NCBI GenBank assembly: GCA_036345935.2 | Contig: JADWOT020000001.1 | Location: 9,975,801-10,039,800, forward strand | Origin: Taenia hydatigena | Lineage: Eukaryota > Platyhelminthes > Cestoda > Cyclophyllidea > Taeniidae | DNA length: 64,000 bases | Direction: 5' to 3' | Shown here: positions 48,540 to 60,740 of the stretch, one piece after another | Numbering within the stretch: position 1 is the stretch's first letter | How the letters are laid out: each line of letters begins with the position of its first letter | Program-made: the position numbers and the translations under genes | Notes under the pieces: generated by a model | What the model was told of the DNA's origin: nothing | The model's input: the letters and a program-made list of their open reading frames with translations, nothing else | Databases searched by the model: none

Positions 48540-50440
48540 CAAGGATTTCTTCGAAGCCGCCTGTCTGTGTAACGATCGACTAAATTACTAATGTGAATAA
48601 ATACGGTAGAGCTATTACTACAATGTAACAGCCATTTGATTGCAAGTCCAGAATGCAGCATGACTTATGTTTCAATCAGCTCCATTTGATTAGAGGATGT
48701 TGAGCACCTCTTAATCTCTTTTAGTGGATTGCCAAGCACTTGTAGCTTCCGTCCTTCCCCCTTCGGTGTAGACCTAAGAAATAAATGGAGGTGCGTGGTG
48801 ACACGGTAGAGGGTTTGCACCATAAAAACATGTTTGCTGCGTGGCAGTAGACAGGTGCGTGCGAGTTGCCTTTAAAATGAGGCCAATCCACGAAAATCCT
48901 TCTCGTGTGTTTGCTGTGCTACCAGCTACGCATCGTAGGTCATTTTTGAGCGTTTATGTAATGAAAAAAAGTGTTTTTAAAAACTGAGATCCCTAACCTC
49001 CTGCAATCAGTGATGGCAACCTCATGTAATGGAAATAACTGCTAGAAAAGAGAGCGATTGATTGAAAACAATTTCACATCTCCCAAGAGGCGAGAATTCA
49101 AAGTCCGCCTAACCTTTAATTAGTGGTCCCTATTCGGCACTGCTCAAGCGTTCGCTTTGGCTGTACTGCAGCATACGCTTTTTACAACTCACTTTTCTTC
49201 CCACCCTCGGCGGCTTTGTGTGTTTGGACATGGAATTCCCATGCTGTTGGTGCCTTAATTCACATTTGGTAGGAAATGATTAGGGATGTAGTAACTTCAA
49301 GACCCTAATGTTGTGCCTACCACCCACCTCAACGTGTGCCTCTACTTAGACTACTTCTTGTCTTTATGTGTTTGACAAGAGGTTGCATTTGTAACTGTGA
49401 TGGGATTGTAGGCGGTTGAGAAGCTTGTCAAGTCGCATGTCTACAGGAGATAGATTGCGCTCAGATAGGACGCGCTATCAAAATTTTACACAAGGCAACC
49501 GATGAGCAGTGAAGAATGCAAGAATACAAACTCTCGAGAGCAATGTAGCAAAGATTTCGACTGCTGCTTCATAAAATGCGCCTCACCTTCCTACTCAAAT
49601 TGTGTCTTCATTTCCTTGCACATCTCAATGCTGCCCAACTATATTGGCGGTGGTAAATGCAATTACTCTTGGAACTGCAGAATGCTTGCTAAGAATAACT
49701 GATCCCACTGACGAACTCCAAAGCTTTAATCTATGCTATTCCGACGCCTGACCCGACGTCATTGTAACGCTTAACAGCTGTACGTAATTCCGCGACGAGG
49801 ATAATACGTGCCACGTGCTGGAAGCATTACATTCACAGGCAGGGAGCGCCCCCTATTCTGTTCATAGTCGTCCAGCTGCTGTTTCGATTCCCCTCTGACC
49901 ACACCATGCTTCGCTCCTCACCTCAATGCATACATTTGTGCCACTGATAAAAAGACGAGGCACGGTGTAGCATGCTGTGAATCGCCCAGCGGACAAAGTA
50001 AGCAATAATAGAACAGACGAAGTGGGTGATATCAAACCGTCTGGCAATTAATGCTTCCAGTGCTGATAGATCTATCCGAATGGGTGAATGGGTTGGTAAG
50101 GAGTTCGCACTACTCCCGGTGACATCGCAAGTCACGCGAGATTGGAAGCTGTGATGCAGTACACGTGGAGAAGGGATGAGAGGTTGATTGCAGCGCCAAT
50201 GTGAATGGGCTAATACGAGTCTGTCATTATGATCGAGTAAACATCAAAAGAAAGGCGCAGGTTCTATAAAGAAAAATGGAGAATTCTCAACATGTGTTTG
50301 CTTGTTGCCACCTAACTACAATTATGTCTGCTCCAACACCGAATTTATTTCCGTGCAAGATAATTTCTGCTAAACCTCGACTGACTTAATTTACTATACT
50401 TCAAATGCTAAAGCCCTCCAATATATGTGGGCTCGTTAAA
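48540..50440. other. No supported gene
   Basis: About 1.9 kb. A 66-codon Cys-rich plus-strand frame at 49502-49702 (eight or so Cys, KCNYSWNC near the end) is the only one of note. It has no signal peptide or splice support and is not called. Confidence 0.3.
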
Positions 50441-50442
50441 GA

Positions 50443-50751
50443 ATGAAGGAGAGGAACTACCAGCAGGTTTGCAAAAAATTTACGAAAACGGTCTTAAAAG
50501 GCCGTTTAGGCGACAAGAAAACAAGGAATAAGTACATTTCAGTGAGGGCAAGAAGTGCACCATCCTATGGTGATAAAGACAAGCTAATTTGGATAAATCT
50601 TATGGTACACTTGAACGACCCACATCCATTTAATGGAAGCCATGTTTTGAGCCGGAAGGCAACGCTGAATAGGACTAGGATCAAAGTATACCACGAAGGT
50701 GAATTTGTAGTTTACAAGGAGGATTCTATCAAGAAGACAGAAGCAGATTAG
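50443..50751 (+). CDS. 102-codon ORF, hypothetical
   Basis: A basic, single-exon frame: MKERNYQQVCKKFTKTVLKG at the start, then KYISVRARSAPSYGDKDKLI, MVHLNDPHPFNGSHVLSRKA and a C-terminal FVVYKEDSIKKTEAD. Composition is close to that of a soluble protein and the opposite strand has no comparable frame. No family is recognised, there is no signal peptide, and no repeat copy was noticed elsewhere in the window. It could be an exon of a larger gene, a retroelement remnant or chance. Confidence 0.35.
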   Translation: MKERNYQQVCKKFTKTVLKGRLGDKKTRNKYISVRARSAPSYGDKDKLIWINLMVHLNDPHPFNGSHVLSRKATLNRTRIKVYHEGEFVVYKEDSIKKTEAD

Positions 50752-50759
50752 TTTGGATG

Positions 50760-52460
50760 GAAATTAGAACCGTGAGTGCTTCACAACACCAATCAGCCGC
50801 AATTCTAAAGCCAATGCTTCAAAGCTCCCAAAGAAGCTTTTGAAAGCTGGCAATAAAGGCTGATTCCAAAAACGTGATACTCGACTGCAGGTACCTTTGA
50901 GGTACAGTGAACCATTTTTAATGGAAGCTGAAGTCAGTCGCCTCGGACTGCCCCTACACTTCGCTAATCAAAAGGGTGGATGAGGATTGCAGTGCAGTGC
51001 TTCATGCCTAAGTTATCAAAGTCAAGTCTAAAACCACTTCCAGAGTTACTGCAAGGCATTAGTCACTGTTGTTTGCATGCTCAGTCCTACGCCATTGTAA
51101 CGCCTAACAACTGTTCATAGCTTGATGGGGTCACGACAGCTGGGGAGAGGGGCGGGCTACTTCTGATGGCTTAGTAATAGCCAGACTGCTCTCCCAACTC
51201 CCCCTGATCACATCTTTTCACATTACACATATGCACGTCTTCATGGGGAAGTCGAGATATTGCACATGATTCTATCTCTTTCTCCTGTGGGCTACGTATC
51301 GAAAACGCAAGACCATAATTGCTCTTTATTAAAATGCCTTGTGATTGATTGTAGAGAGTAGACGGAGCATCGAATCTCATGCAGTGGTTTAAAACCACAT
51401 GATTGAAGTTAATCTCAACGAATGACATAAAGCAAATTGCGGAAAGAAGTTGGCGTGTTTGGAATCGGAGCGGTAAACTCAGAAGGATGGTGTGAGGGCT
51501 TGCTTTAAGTGGATCCATATCAATTAATCACCTGTTACCAAATCCGTGGTTAAATGTCGTGGATTGACCCCGAGTGCCGTGGTTTTCTTCACCAGTCATT
51601 GCATGAAATCTGGATGGCACTTAAGCTAAATATGAAGTAAAAGAAGGAAGCAATCTAGGTAAATGTATATTTTGTGTCCCACGGGATGTTGTGACGCATT
51701 AATAGATGAGCCAACTCAGAAAAGAATGTCTTTGGTGGCCAACGGACACACTGATAACTGTGCGTATGTTCATTTTGGACACAACCAAAATCAGCGGAGA
51801 TGCAGGTGAAAAATTTAGACTAAAAATTCTCTGAATATTTGATGAGGGAGCATGATTATGCAAGAGGTTCTTACAACCCGTCGGTATCACAACATGAAAT
51901 AGATTTCCATCCATTACCACAAGCAGTGATGTATGTCAGTGAAAATCTGTGCGGTGCCAGAGTGCCTACTTGGTGAAAGCGCATTCGCACACATATTGCC
52001 TAACTAGAGGGGTGACTGGAAGATTGTAGAGCATGGTTGAGAAAAAACAGGGACAAGGTAAAATAAGAAGACAGGGCTATCGGGAAGAAGTAGACGCCAG
52101 AGATGCAAACAATGGCGTCATGGTATGCAGAGAGCGTGACGTTAATGCCGATCTAGTGTAAAGGAACGAAGACTATCATTAAAAACTGAGGATTAAAAGC
52201 GTCAGCGAGAAAGGCTTGGTAACAAATTTAATGCAAAAATTGCAAACATTGGAAAAAAAGTCTTAAAAATAAAAAAAAATCAGCAAAGAAAGGCACGAAT
52301 AGCAATGTAAAATCCGACATTTAACAAAATAAGGGGTGGGATGTAGGGACAGGCATTGAGGTCAACCAATAAAACAGATTTAAAATGAGAGTGATCAAGG
52401 AAAGACCAATAGAATCGGAGAGACAAAGGTATATAAGGAATAGCAGGACGATAACATTCA
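50760..52460. other. Intergenic DNA with one orphan ORF
   Basis: A 115-codon minus-strand frame at 51171-51518 (FVEINFNHVVLNHCMRFDAP in the middle, EQSGYY at the end) reads somewhat like protein but has no domain or neighbours. It is left as a candidate only. The rest is AT-rich with short frames. Confidence 0.3.
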
Positions 52461-52466
52461 TTACAG

Positions 52467-53496
52467 AGGATAAAAAGAACAAAGAGAGAATGCAGTGCCA
52501 TAGCATCGACAAGGGAAAAAGCACTGATCCAAACATTCGTTCCGCCAAAAAATCATCCACAACTGGAGACGAGATGTGAGCAGTGCAGCATTAGTGAAGT
52601 GAGTGAGCGAGTGTGGCGCTAACCAACAACACTGACAGACATTCCTCAGTGCTGTTGCTAACGCGCCATGCTCTCTCACACCACACTCCTCTCTCTTTTC
52701 CTCCTATCAACTATATGCCTCCATCCCCTACCCACACACTTCATTCAACTCCTCACTCTCCCACTCTCATTCCCTCTACCACACTCACACTCACCCACAC
52801 AACCACCCACCCACCCACACACCCACCAACACACTTACTTACCTACTCTACGTGTCTCACTCTATCTCCACTTCTCTAGGTGTCTACCGATCTCTCTGCC
52901 CCTGTCTCCGCTGCCACGTTGGTTGTTGCAATTGAGAAGCGCCAACATTCTCCTCCACATACACCTGCTGTTGCATCTGCTGCTGCTGCTACAGCTACGG
53001 CTACTGGTTCTGGTAGTAGTGCGCTTGCGCACAGTGTGCTCCAAAGCATCCTCCACAACTGGTGTCGAGACATGAGCAGTGCAGCATTAGTGAAGTGAGT
53101 GAGCGAGTGTGGCGCTAACCAACAACACTGACAGACATTCCCCAGTGCTGTTGCTAGCGCGCCATGCTCTCTCACTCCACCCTCCTCTCTCTTTTACTTC
53201 TATCATCTATATGCCCCTACCCCCTACACACACCCTTCATTCAACCCATCATTTTACCTACTCTCACTCCCTCTCCCACACACACTTCCACCCACACAAC
53301 CACCCACCCACCAACCCACTTACTTACCCACTCTACGTGTCTCACTCTATCTCCACTTCTCTAGGTGTCTCCCAATCTCTCTGTCGCTGCCTCCACTGCC
53401 ACGGTGGTTGTTGCAATTGAGAGGCGTCAACCTTCTCCTCCACCTATACCTCCTGCTGCTGCTGCCTCCGTTGTTGCTGATGCTGCTTTTACTTGA
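52467..53496 (+). CDS. Possible gene with a tandemly duplicated exon
   Basis: Three exon-like segments. Segment 1 (52467-52598) lies between 'ttcattacag' and 'gtgagtgag', is exactly 44 codons and reads AIASTREKALIQTFVPPKNH and ETRCEQCSISE. Segment 2 (52880-53094) follows 'cacttctctag' and reads VSTDLSAPVSAATLVVAIEK and an Ala/Thr-rich run. Its end copies the end of segment 1, including the donor. Segment 3 (53365-53496) follows the same acceptor, reads VSPNLSVAASTATVVVAIER and then a Pro/Ala-rich tail to a TGA. Segment 1 joins 2 or 3 in the same phase. Segment 2 is 215 bases, so joining 2 to 3 would shift the frame. The introns (281 and 270 bases) are also copies. The protein family is unknown and the sequence is low in complexity, so the gene itself is uncertain; the duplication is clear. 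Confidence 0.45.
52552..53490 (+). repeat. Tandem duplication, unit about 496 bases
   Basis: The stretch from 'gagcagtgcagcattagtga' at 52578 recurs at 53074, offset 496. Copies stay similar through 'caacaacactgacagacatt', the (CCCA)n/CA-rich intron middle and 'gttggttgttgcaattgaga' (52919-) versus its counterpart near 53405. The offset drops to 485 at the acceptors because of small indels in the simple repeats. Confidence 0.9.
52790..52850 (+). repeat. (CCCA)n / CA-rich simple repeat
   Basis: Runs of cacc/caccca and cacaca in the intron of the duplicated unit. A matching tract is at about 53270-53330 in the second copy. Confidence 0.8.
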
Positions 53497-53499
53497 AAC

Positions 53500-54060
53500 C
53501 TCTTTCTTTTATATTTGTTAGGACCTCTAGTTTACCCAACGTTCTTCAGGCCATGTCGGACATCCTTTTAGATTGTGAATTTGGTGCCTATTTCCTTGTT
53601 TTGCTTACGTTTCGAAATGAAATCTTTGGAAATGTTTTTTGTTTATCTTGCTGCTATGAAACCCGACATATATAATAGAGACAAATTTAATGCAGTGGAA
53701 CAAAATACACTTGCTACATGCTCGTGTCACTGCTTGGCTTCAAAATTGGTGATAACCTAATAAATTCCTTTAGTGCCTACAAAATGATACTCAAGACTAA
53801 AGCTTATTTGACATGCTTTTCAATGCAAATTGTGAGAAGACATTATTAGGCGATTAGTACTTAAATATCCTAACGGCTACAATGCAACGAGGAAATTATT
53901 TTTATCACCATAAACCAATAAGTTGGTGATCCTCAATGCGGTTCACGGAAAACCTAAGAAATGATGGATCAGGTAACTGAATTCTTAGCATTTGCATGTG
54001 CAAAGCATAGGCTGCCTACAATGCTGTAAACGGTGCAAGACTCACCCTCAAATTTGCTTT
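53500..54060. other. No supported gene
   Basis: Two overlapping 60-codon frames (53493-53760) with no domain. Otherwise no feature. Confidence 0.4.
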
Positions 54061-55200
54061 TAGACATCCACAACCCCATTTAGGCTTCTGCCGATGCACA
54101 TTGCAAAGCCATTTTTTAATGGGCCCACTATTTCAATTACTTCGCTTACATCGCTCAATACTTCTGATTGGCAAGTATTTCTTGAAAAAGGTGATGGGAA
54201 TGAGGCGATGGGGTGTGAAGCTGTACCCAAAGTGACTGCTCTTGCAACAATAAATGTCGCATCAATATGCCTTCCATCATGGCAAAGGCTGCGATTCCAA
54301 TCCTGCCACTAAGATTATCAACACATTTTCTACGCATCCACGCATACATACGCTTGCGTATTTGTTTAGGAACTTGACATGAAATATTTAGCTTTTGAAA
54401 GTTAGCGAAACAGGCAACAATCGCTGGTGCATTTCACGACCGCATGTAGATAAAATCATAGAATAACTGCATTTCAGAAGTCTCTTCCTTATGGGATGAA
54501 AAACGTCCAAGCGAGGGTGTAGTCAAATCACTAGCTATGCGCGCACATGCAAAGATGAAACGTGGTGCAATCCGAGGCGACCTATGCGCACGGAATGTAT
54601 GTAACTGCAAAACTGCGTAAGAAGAGAGCAAATGAATCGAAGCGAGTAAGGTTAAACATAGAAGGATTTGGATGAATAAACTGTGAGAAATCGGACTTGT
54701 AACCACGATGGGCTTAACATGGCGATATCACGGAGAAGGTAGTTGGAGGTATTGAATTCCTACTGCAGGACAAATTTCATGATACGGGCACATTTGTAAG
54801 TGACGCTGATGCAGTGATTGTAGTACTTCTGGTAGACACATCTTCACAAAGTGTGGACGATGTTCTCGTTCCTTTTCAGCGAATATGCCCTTAGGCACAT
54901 CTCGCTGATCACCCAAAGTCTTTCAATTCTACTGAGCCGCCTCAGGGACAGTACTAGTTACATGCTTGTCAGTGGGCGGCATGCAGAGTAGCAAACGAGT
55001 ACAGGAAGAGGTTGTGGAATGAGTCCTGATGAACAAGAATGGAATATGCGCTACTTCGCAAGGCGAATTACGAAAACGGTACACAGACAGCTAATAGGAA
55101 ATCGACGATCAACTGGAGGTTAAGGTGATTTGAGAGGGAGAAAGACACGAATGCGCAAGCGCAGGAACTTCCTTTTGGCGTCCTACAGCATGTATTTGAA
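54060..55200 (-). repeat. Repeat family A, inverted copy
   Basis: Reverse complement of 24.7-25.7 kb and 59.7-60.6 kb: 'cttccatcatggcaaaggc', 'gaataactgcatttcagaag', 'aatttcatgatacgggcac' and 'gtgggcggcatgcagagtagc' occur in reversed order. Confidence 0.65.
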
Positions 55201-56460
55201 GGTCTAAAGTCTTACTGCAGAGATAGGTGAATGAGTGGTACGGTTAGGCCCTGCAGAAATGCCATCGTTAGGTTTTGCCGTTTTTAAGTCTACACAGGAG
55301 GACTTGGCAAATCCCTTTTGTGCAAATGTTAATAATCGGGTTTGTCCACCTGCCTCCGTAGCTTGAATGCCTGTCTACTCAATCGCTAAGTAGCACTTAA
55401 ACTGTTAGAATTGCTTCAGTATTCAAACCACAAAGCAGTATAAACTTGCTTTTTAAACTTGGAGTGTTTTGCAAACACTTTCATTCATTTATTCCCGTCT
55501 TTCGGTGGCGCAAAAGAGACCAAATTCCTGATGTAGTATAAAATCCTGCTAGAAAGTCACAGAGGCGAGTGCTTTAATCGCATAAATTTAGTACAGATGC
55601 ACGTTTGTGGAACGCCGTTAGTGATTAAAAGCCCAGCGAGTTGAAACAGCATTGCTCCTTGCGAAATTTCGCCTGGTGCACTTGACCACTCACACTTACG
55701 TTGAAAGGCCATAAGTGAGTTCCTCCTAAGCAGGTCGCTGGCAATGAATCATGCATCCTAAAGTCAATCAGTTCACAAACGCTGACATTAAATTATCCAA
55801 TCCATGACGCGAATTGACGCACACTTTGCTGTGCTCCGATGCAGGACTATAAAATTTCCACTTTTAACAATGTTATCACCTGCATGGGCAAGAAGCGCAA
55901 AAAGCCTTGCTCGAAAGAAATAAAACACGTGTGGCAATCCTTGCTAACTCCTACAGCATGAGCGATGGCATCTAAGGGTTACGTCTGGCTTTGCAGACAA
56001 TGCAATTTAAGTTGAATAATAGAATGCAATTTTGCACAAAAGTATCCAGAAATTGGAACACAGTTGTGCAAAGTAAATACTATGCCCAATGAAGTACTCA
56101 TAGAATAATTATTATTACGCTGCTTGCTGAAGAGTATTTTGGCGTTCGCATGCTCAGGCTTTTGTGATTCACGCATAAACGCAAAAGAAAAAACGGAAAA
56201 AAGGTTTTTGGTTTTGATGCATTATGACTAACACCTGTCGTATCCTTTTTGTCTTTCCTGAGGCTGTAACCAGCTACGCTTACAAATCTCCATCTCAAAT
56301 CCTCCCTCCATGCCAGCAGATTTATCTGACATTTCTATAAGTGATCGAAATCAATGTACCTCCTGTAAACCCTACTTAACCTTTACACATTTTGATTACT
56401 AACAGAAATCACTAGCTAGTTACTAAGGTCGGAGCGTTAAGCTTTTTTAGCGCTTTACTA
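55200..56460. other. No gene seen
   Basis: About 1.25 kb with stops in all frames. The overlapping minus-strand frames at 55979-56298 are unsupported. Confidence 0.4.
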
Positions 56461-57010
56461 TAGGTTGGGCTGCGGTGTCCGAGCAGGAATTTGTCTACCA
56501 ATTCGGATCTAGCCGTACGCTTCGATTCGTACCACAGCTCCCAGCCGGCAAACTTGTAACCACAAGAAGGTATAAGCTCATGAGCGTTCGTAATTTTTTC
56601 ATTATCTTCCTGTTTGAGTGCATATATAACTGCAAGGTGGAATTTGCTTTTCGATTACATCAATTAGATGAGTTTGCAAAGGTACTGCGTTGCATAACCG
56701 TAAATCCACACTTTGGGGTGGTTCACACTACCGTCGATTTTGCATGATCCATGTGCCCTTTAAAAGCTTGTTCGTAAGTCTCAGAAGCATGGTTGTTCTT
56801 CAGCAGTCTACTCTTTGCATTTTCTAACTTTCAATTTGGTTTGTTTGTTTGTTTTTTATACTTAATAAAAATAATGCATATTGATGGCTTGCATGGCCAA
56901 TGAAATGCAGATTAGACCATATTCGTCTCGCCCTGTTTTGCTTTTGGTGTAAAGTGCAGCAGTTTCTAGCCTCGCTTACATTGAGCAGGTTTTGCATTAT
57001 ATCAGCAGGA
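56460..57010 (+). repeat. Repeat family B fragment
   Basis: Parallels about 44.55-44.95 kb: 'gtactgcgttgcataaccg', 'catgatccatgtgccctttaa', 'cagcagtctactctttgca'. The 90-codon ORF at 56475-56747 lies inside and is not conserved. Confidence 0.5.
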
Positions 57011-58380
57011 AGAATGCTCAAGTCAAAATACGCTCATAAGCCTCTTCCGCTACATCAATTTAGAATTAAATCGAGCAAAGGGCTTGTAATGACAAGAGTA
57101 TTTAATCACCCTCGCCCACTCTATGGCATTGCTTTGCAATTCGCTTGATGCTCATCGAGCGAATTCACACCCATCGTGAGAGCAGTTAGCGTTGGTCAAC
57201 TCAACATTCCCATGTTCGCTAAAATAGCAGCACCACTTTTTGCATTGTCTCGCCCTGCTTTATTGTGACGCAATAATAAAAATTATCCCATTTTTGCTAC
57301 AAATGTCAAATATTAAATGGTATGATTAAGAAACTAAGTAGATGGAATGAATTGGGTTACGATTAGCAGGAAGAGCATTGAAGAAGTGAATATTTATTTA
57401 ACGACATTATAGTTTGCACCAAATTTGTATTGTGGATCGTATCGTAGGATTGATTGCCTGGATTTCCAATTTCTCGAACGAGTGCCTTTGATTAGTGGTC
57501 GAACCGATCTTACACCATGGTAACAATATGTCTCGCGCTACTCGAATTTACCGGTTATAATTTGTCTACGATATGCTGGTTACTCTTTGTCAATTGTCTT
57601 TACGGGTTTGATTTTTAACGGTCTATAAATATCCCTTTGCCTATTATTTGTGCATCTAGTGATATCTAATTGCGGGAGGCCTGCAAATGCACCAGACGGT
57701 TGGAAGAGTTTTCCGTAGTTCCTAACGGCACTTTTGTGGTCACTTGTTGGGGCCCATAAGGCAAGGTATTTTGTAGAGCACTTGAAACAGGTAGTAAAAC
57801 AAACCGCTTATGACGAAATGCTCTAACCGGTTTGATTTTGGCGATGCTGAATTGCTCAAAAAAGAATCCACATATGGAACGACTTGTGAATGAAAATCAC
57901 AACCATTTTGCGATGCCACTCGGGATCAGCAGCGGAGTAATGCGTGGGTGATGATGCAACAGTTGGGCTATCCGTACATCAACAAGGAATGCGATGTCGC
58001 GGTGCGGGCTGACCACATGACTTCCACTTAGACGCAGTGAATGCACAGGTGGCAGATATGGAGTTGACAGACGATGAGTTTAGTGTTTCCTCACTTTCTT
58101 CACGTGTGTGTGGGTTAGCCTTTTCAAAGCTAATAACAACAATTGTTTATCTTTTGAATTTTTCCGTTACCAATGCACAAGAGATTCAGTTTAATGAAAC
58201 GTGTACCCACTTGTCAGTTGATGCACATAAATACAAAAGCAATCTACTTTAGGCAGTGCGAAAATACATAGGCGACACATAACAGGAAAATGTTGCAGAG
58301 ACTCATACCCAAATGGAAATTGCTGACATAAAAACTAGCATTCAAATTTATTTGTTTGTTTATGTGTAACGAATGGCCCT
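57010..58380. other. No supported gene
   Basis: A 71-codon plus-strand frame (58037-58252) contains a hydrophobic stretch followed by NAQEIQFNETC, which could be read as an internal signal sequence. It begins with 25 acidic and polar residues that argue against this. Not called. Confidence 0.3.
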
Positions 58381-58381
58381 C

Positions 58382-58672
58382 CTACACGCTAATGATGTAT
58401 GAAGTTGCTTTGACGCAAAAAACGTGGTAGAATGGGTCTTTTAGTTGCAGCTTTTGTAGGAGAATTTGAAGTTTAGCTACATATCTTTTAAATTCGAGGC
58501 ATTGCACTGATAGCAACTTGAGTTCAGTAGATTTGTACGTGTTTATTGCTTTCGGGTGATTTAGTACCCAATGCATTTTGTGTGAAGCAGTCAGAAAATT
58601 CAAAATGAAGCAAAGCTTGCCAGCACGTTTCACCATCTCATAGCATTGAGAAACACTCCTCCTTGCAGACAC
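58382..58672 (-). CDS. 96-codon open frame, hypothetical
   Basis: Opens at a GTG (no ATG until residue 13), so if real it is an exon or starts at that internal Met. The translation has a protein-like mix and third-base variety: QCYEMVKRAGKLCFILNFLT, then HWVLNHPKAINTYKSTELKL, RYVAKLQILLQKLQLKDPFY and SYIISV at the stop. The upstream edge has only a weak acceptor (aaataaaag). No family is recognised and it is in none of the repeats identified here. Confidence 0.3.
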   Translation of the reverse strand: MSARRSVSQCYEMVKRAGKLCFILNFLTASHKMHWVLNHPKAINTYKSTELKLLSVQCLEFKRYVAKLQILLQKLQLKDPFYHVFCVKATSYIISV

Positions 58673-58679
58673 CTTTTAT

Positions 58680-59400
58680 TTCACCACAATTGAACAAGTC
58701 ATGTCCCACAAATTTGAATGCATTTATACCATTTGTATTTTTTGAACGCCAAAACTAGAATACGACTTGTCAAAAAATAATGCCGTTTCAAATGGGAAAC
58801 CTAGTGACCCATCCTAATTTACATAAAAATCGTGCGCAAAATATGCCGTTCGATGCTGGCGAGCTCTAATATGGTCCATGAAATTCCCACTTGCTACACA
58901 GACTACTCTTAATGACTGCGAGGTTCGCATGAAGTAGTCGGCACACCATAGCGTCTGTCATTTGCTTCCATGCAGACAAATCAACCAGACTGTCATTAGT
59001 GGCGCCCAATCGTTTCGTCGCAGAATACGGATGACTCCCCACAAGTGGCTAAGGACATTAAAATGAGCATCACCATCAAAGTATCAATAACCCACACATT
59101 CTCGTTAAAATAGAAAGCGATTTCTGTTAAATTGCATGGAGCAAGTACCTACTAACAGTTCAAAACTGCTTTTTCTTTTGTTTATGACAATAAAATTGGG
59201 AAATGCGTATGCACAGACATTCAAGACCGAGTTCTTGTTCAGTAGCAGGACCGACGTTAAGTCCACGTTGCATTTGTTTAAGAAGTTTTTGTCCAACAGT
59301 GATAGCAAGATATGCGTTTTATAGCAGTAGTCTCTTCGAGTATCACTCCGATCTAATTTATTAAGTCGCACACATCTGCTACTTTCTACGGATCACTAAG
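58680..59400. other. No confident gene; one signal-like small ORF
   Basis: The 62-codon plus-strand frame at 59136-59324 starts MEQVPTNSSKLLFLLFMTIK and has a possible cleavage after NAYA. An 88-codon antisense frame covers it. One of the two may be chance; neither has other support. Confidence 0.25.
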
Positions 59401-60740
59401 AGTTTCGACTTCTTTACTGTTCATCTGGTGTTATGGCAAGCACATTTTATCTAGGAATAGGAAGGCGTTACTTTTCACATCCACAAATGTGCACTTCGAG
59501 ATACTCACAAATTATTAGGGACGGGATTTCGCATTTTACTGAACATGCATATGAGCCCACACGAAGTGCACCAAAATGATGCTATTGCGTTTGCGCATTC
59601 GTTTATTCCTTCCTCGCATTTGACATTAGCTCTTGGTGGTTCATCATATTCCTATTCGTTGTCTGTTTGCCTTTTCGTAATTCGCTCTACAAAGTGCCGT
59701 ATATAGCAACCCAGTTCAATAGGATTTACACCACATCCTCTTCCTTTGCTCGTTTGCCGCTCTGCAAGCCGCTCACTAACAAGGGGGTAAATAGCAATGT
59801 GTTGGAGGTGACTTGGTAGAATAGGAAAGACTTCAACTTAAATCGGACCACCGAGGTGCGTCCACTGAAGGCATACTAACTGACCAGGAGAGAGCAAATC
59901 GTCCACACTTTGTGAAGTACTACAATCACCCCATTAGCATCACTTGCCAATGTGCCTGTATCATAAAAGCTTTCCTGCATCAGGGATTCAGTACCTTCAA
60001 CTACCTTCCTTATAACATCGTCATGTGAACAAGATCTCAGTTACAAGTTCGATTCTCCACATTATAGACGTCCACACCTTCCTGTTTCACATGATTCGCT
60101 TCGATTCGCGATTCCATACATTCTATGTGCGTGGTGCCGATTTCGGTTGCAACATATTTCATCTTTGCATGTGTGCGCATGATTAATGACTTTAATCTCA
60201 CCTCTTACTTGGATATCAAACATCCCGTGAGAAAGGGACTTCCAGAATGAGATTATTTAATAATTTTATCTGCACGCGGTCACAAAGCGCATTATCAATT
60301 TTCCTTTGTGTCGCTAATTTCCAGAAGGTAAACTTTTCATGTTCATAAGTTGTCTACGAAGACATACCAATTTCTCAAACAAATGAATGAGCATATGCAT
60401 GCGTGAGTGCGTAAGAAATCTGTTGATGGTCGTAGTGACCGGATTGGAATCACGACCTCTGCCATGATGGAAGACAAATTGATGGGAAATTTAGCGTTGC
60501 AATTGCGGTCACATTGGATACAACTCCACACGCCATCCCCTCAGCCACATCACCTACTTCAGGGACCACTTACTATTGAGAAGTATTAAGGAGTACGAGT
60601 GAACGAATCAGAATGGTGGATCTAGCAGGGGTTGGCTTTCTAATGTGCATTGACAAAATCACAAATAGGGTCGTAAATGTCAAAAACCAATTTTTATGAT
60701 GCGTCTTGCGCTTTTTGGAGCATTTTAAGCAATCCATGCC
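59400..60740 (+). repeat. Repeat family A, a-type 3' two-thirds
   Basis: Follows 24.52-25.87 kb: 'ttcatctggtgttatggca', 'atcctcttcctttgctcgtt', 'gtgcctgtatcataaaagct', 'cctctgccatgatggaaga', ending near 'taatgtgcattgacaaaatc'. The 5' third is missing. Confidence 0.7.

Noticed and set aside
52668..53075. 135-codon Leu-rich plus-strand ORF across the duplication
   Set aside because: It reads through the CA/CT-rich intron and an out-of-frame exon; the composition follows the simple repeats.
60050..60070. 'agttcgattctcc' resembling a tRNA T-loop
   Set aside because: No acceptor stem or anticodon arm can be drawn around it, and it is part of repeat A.
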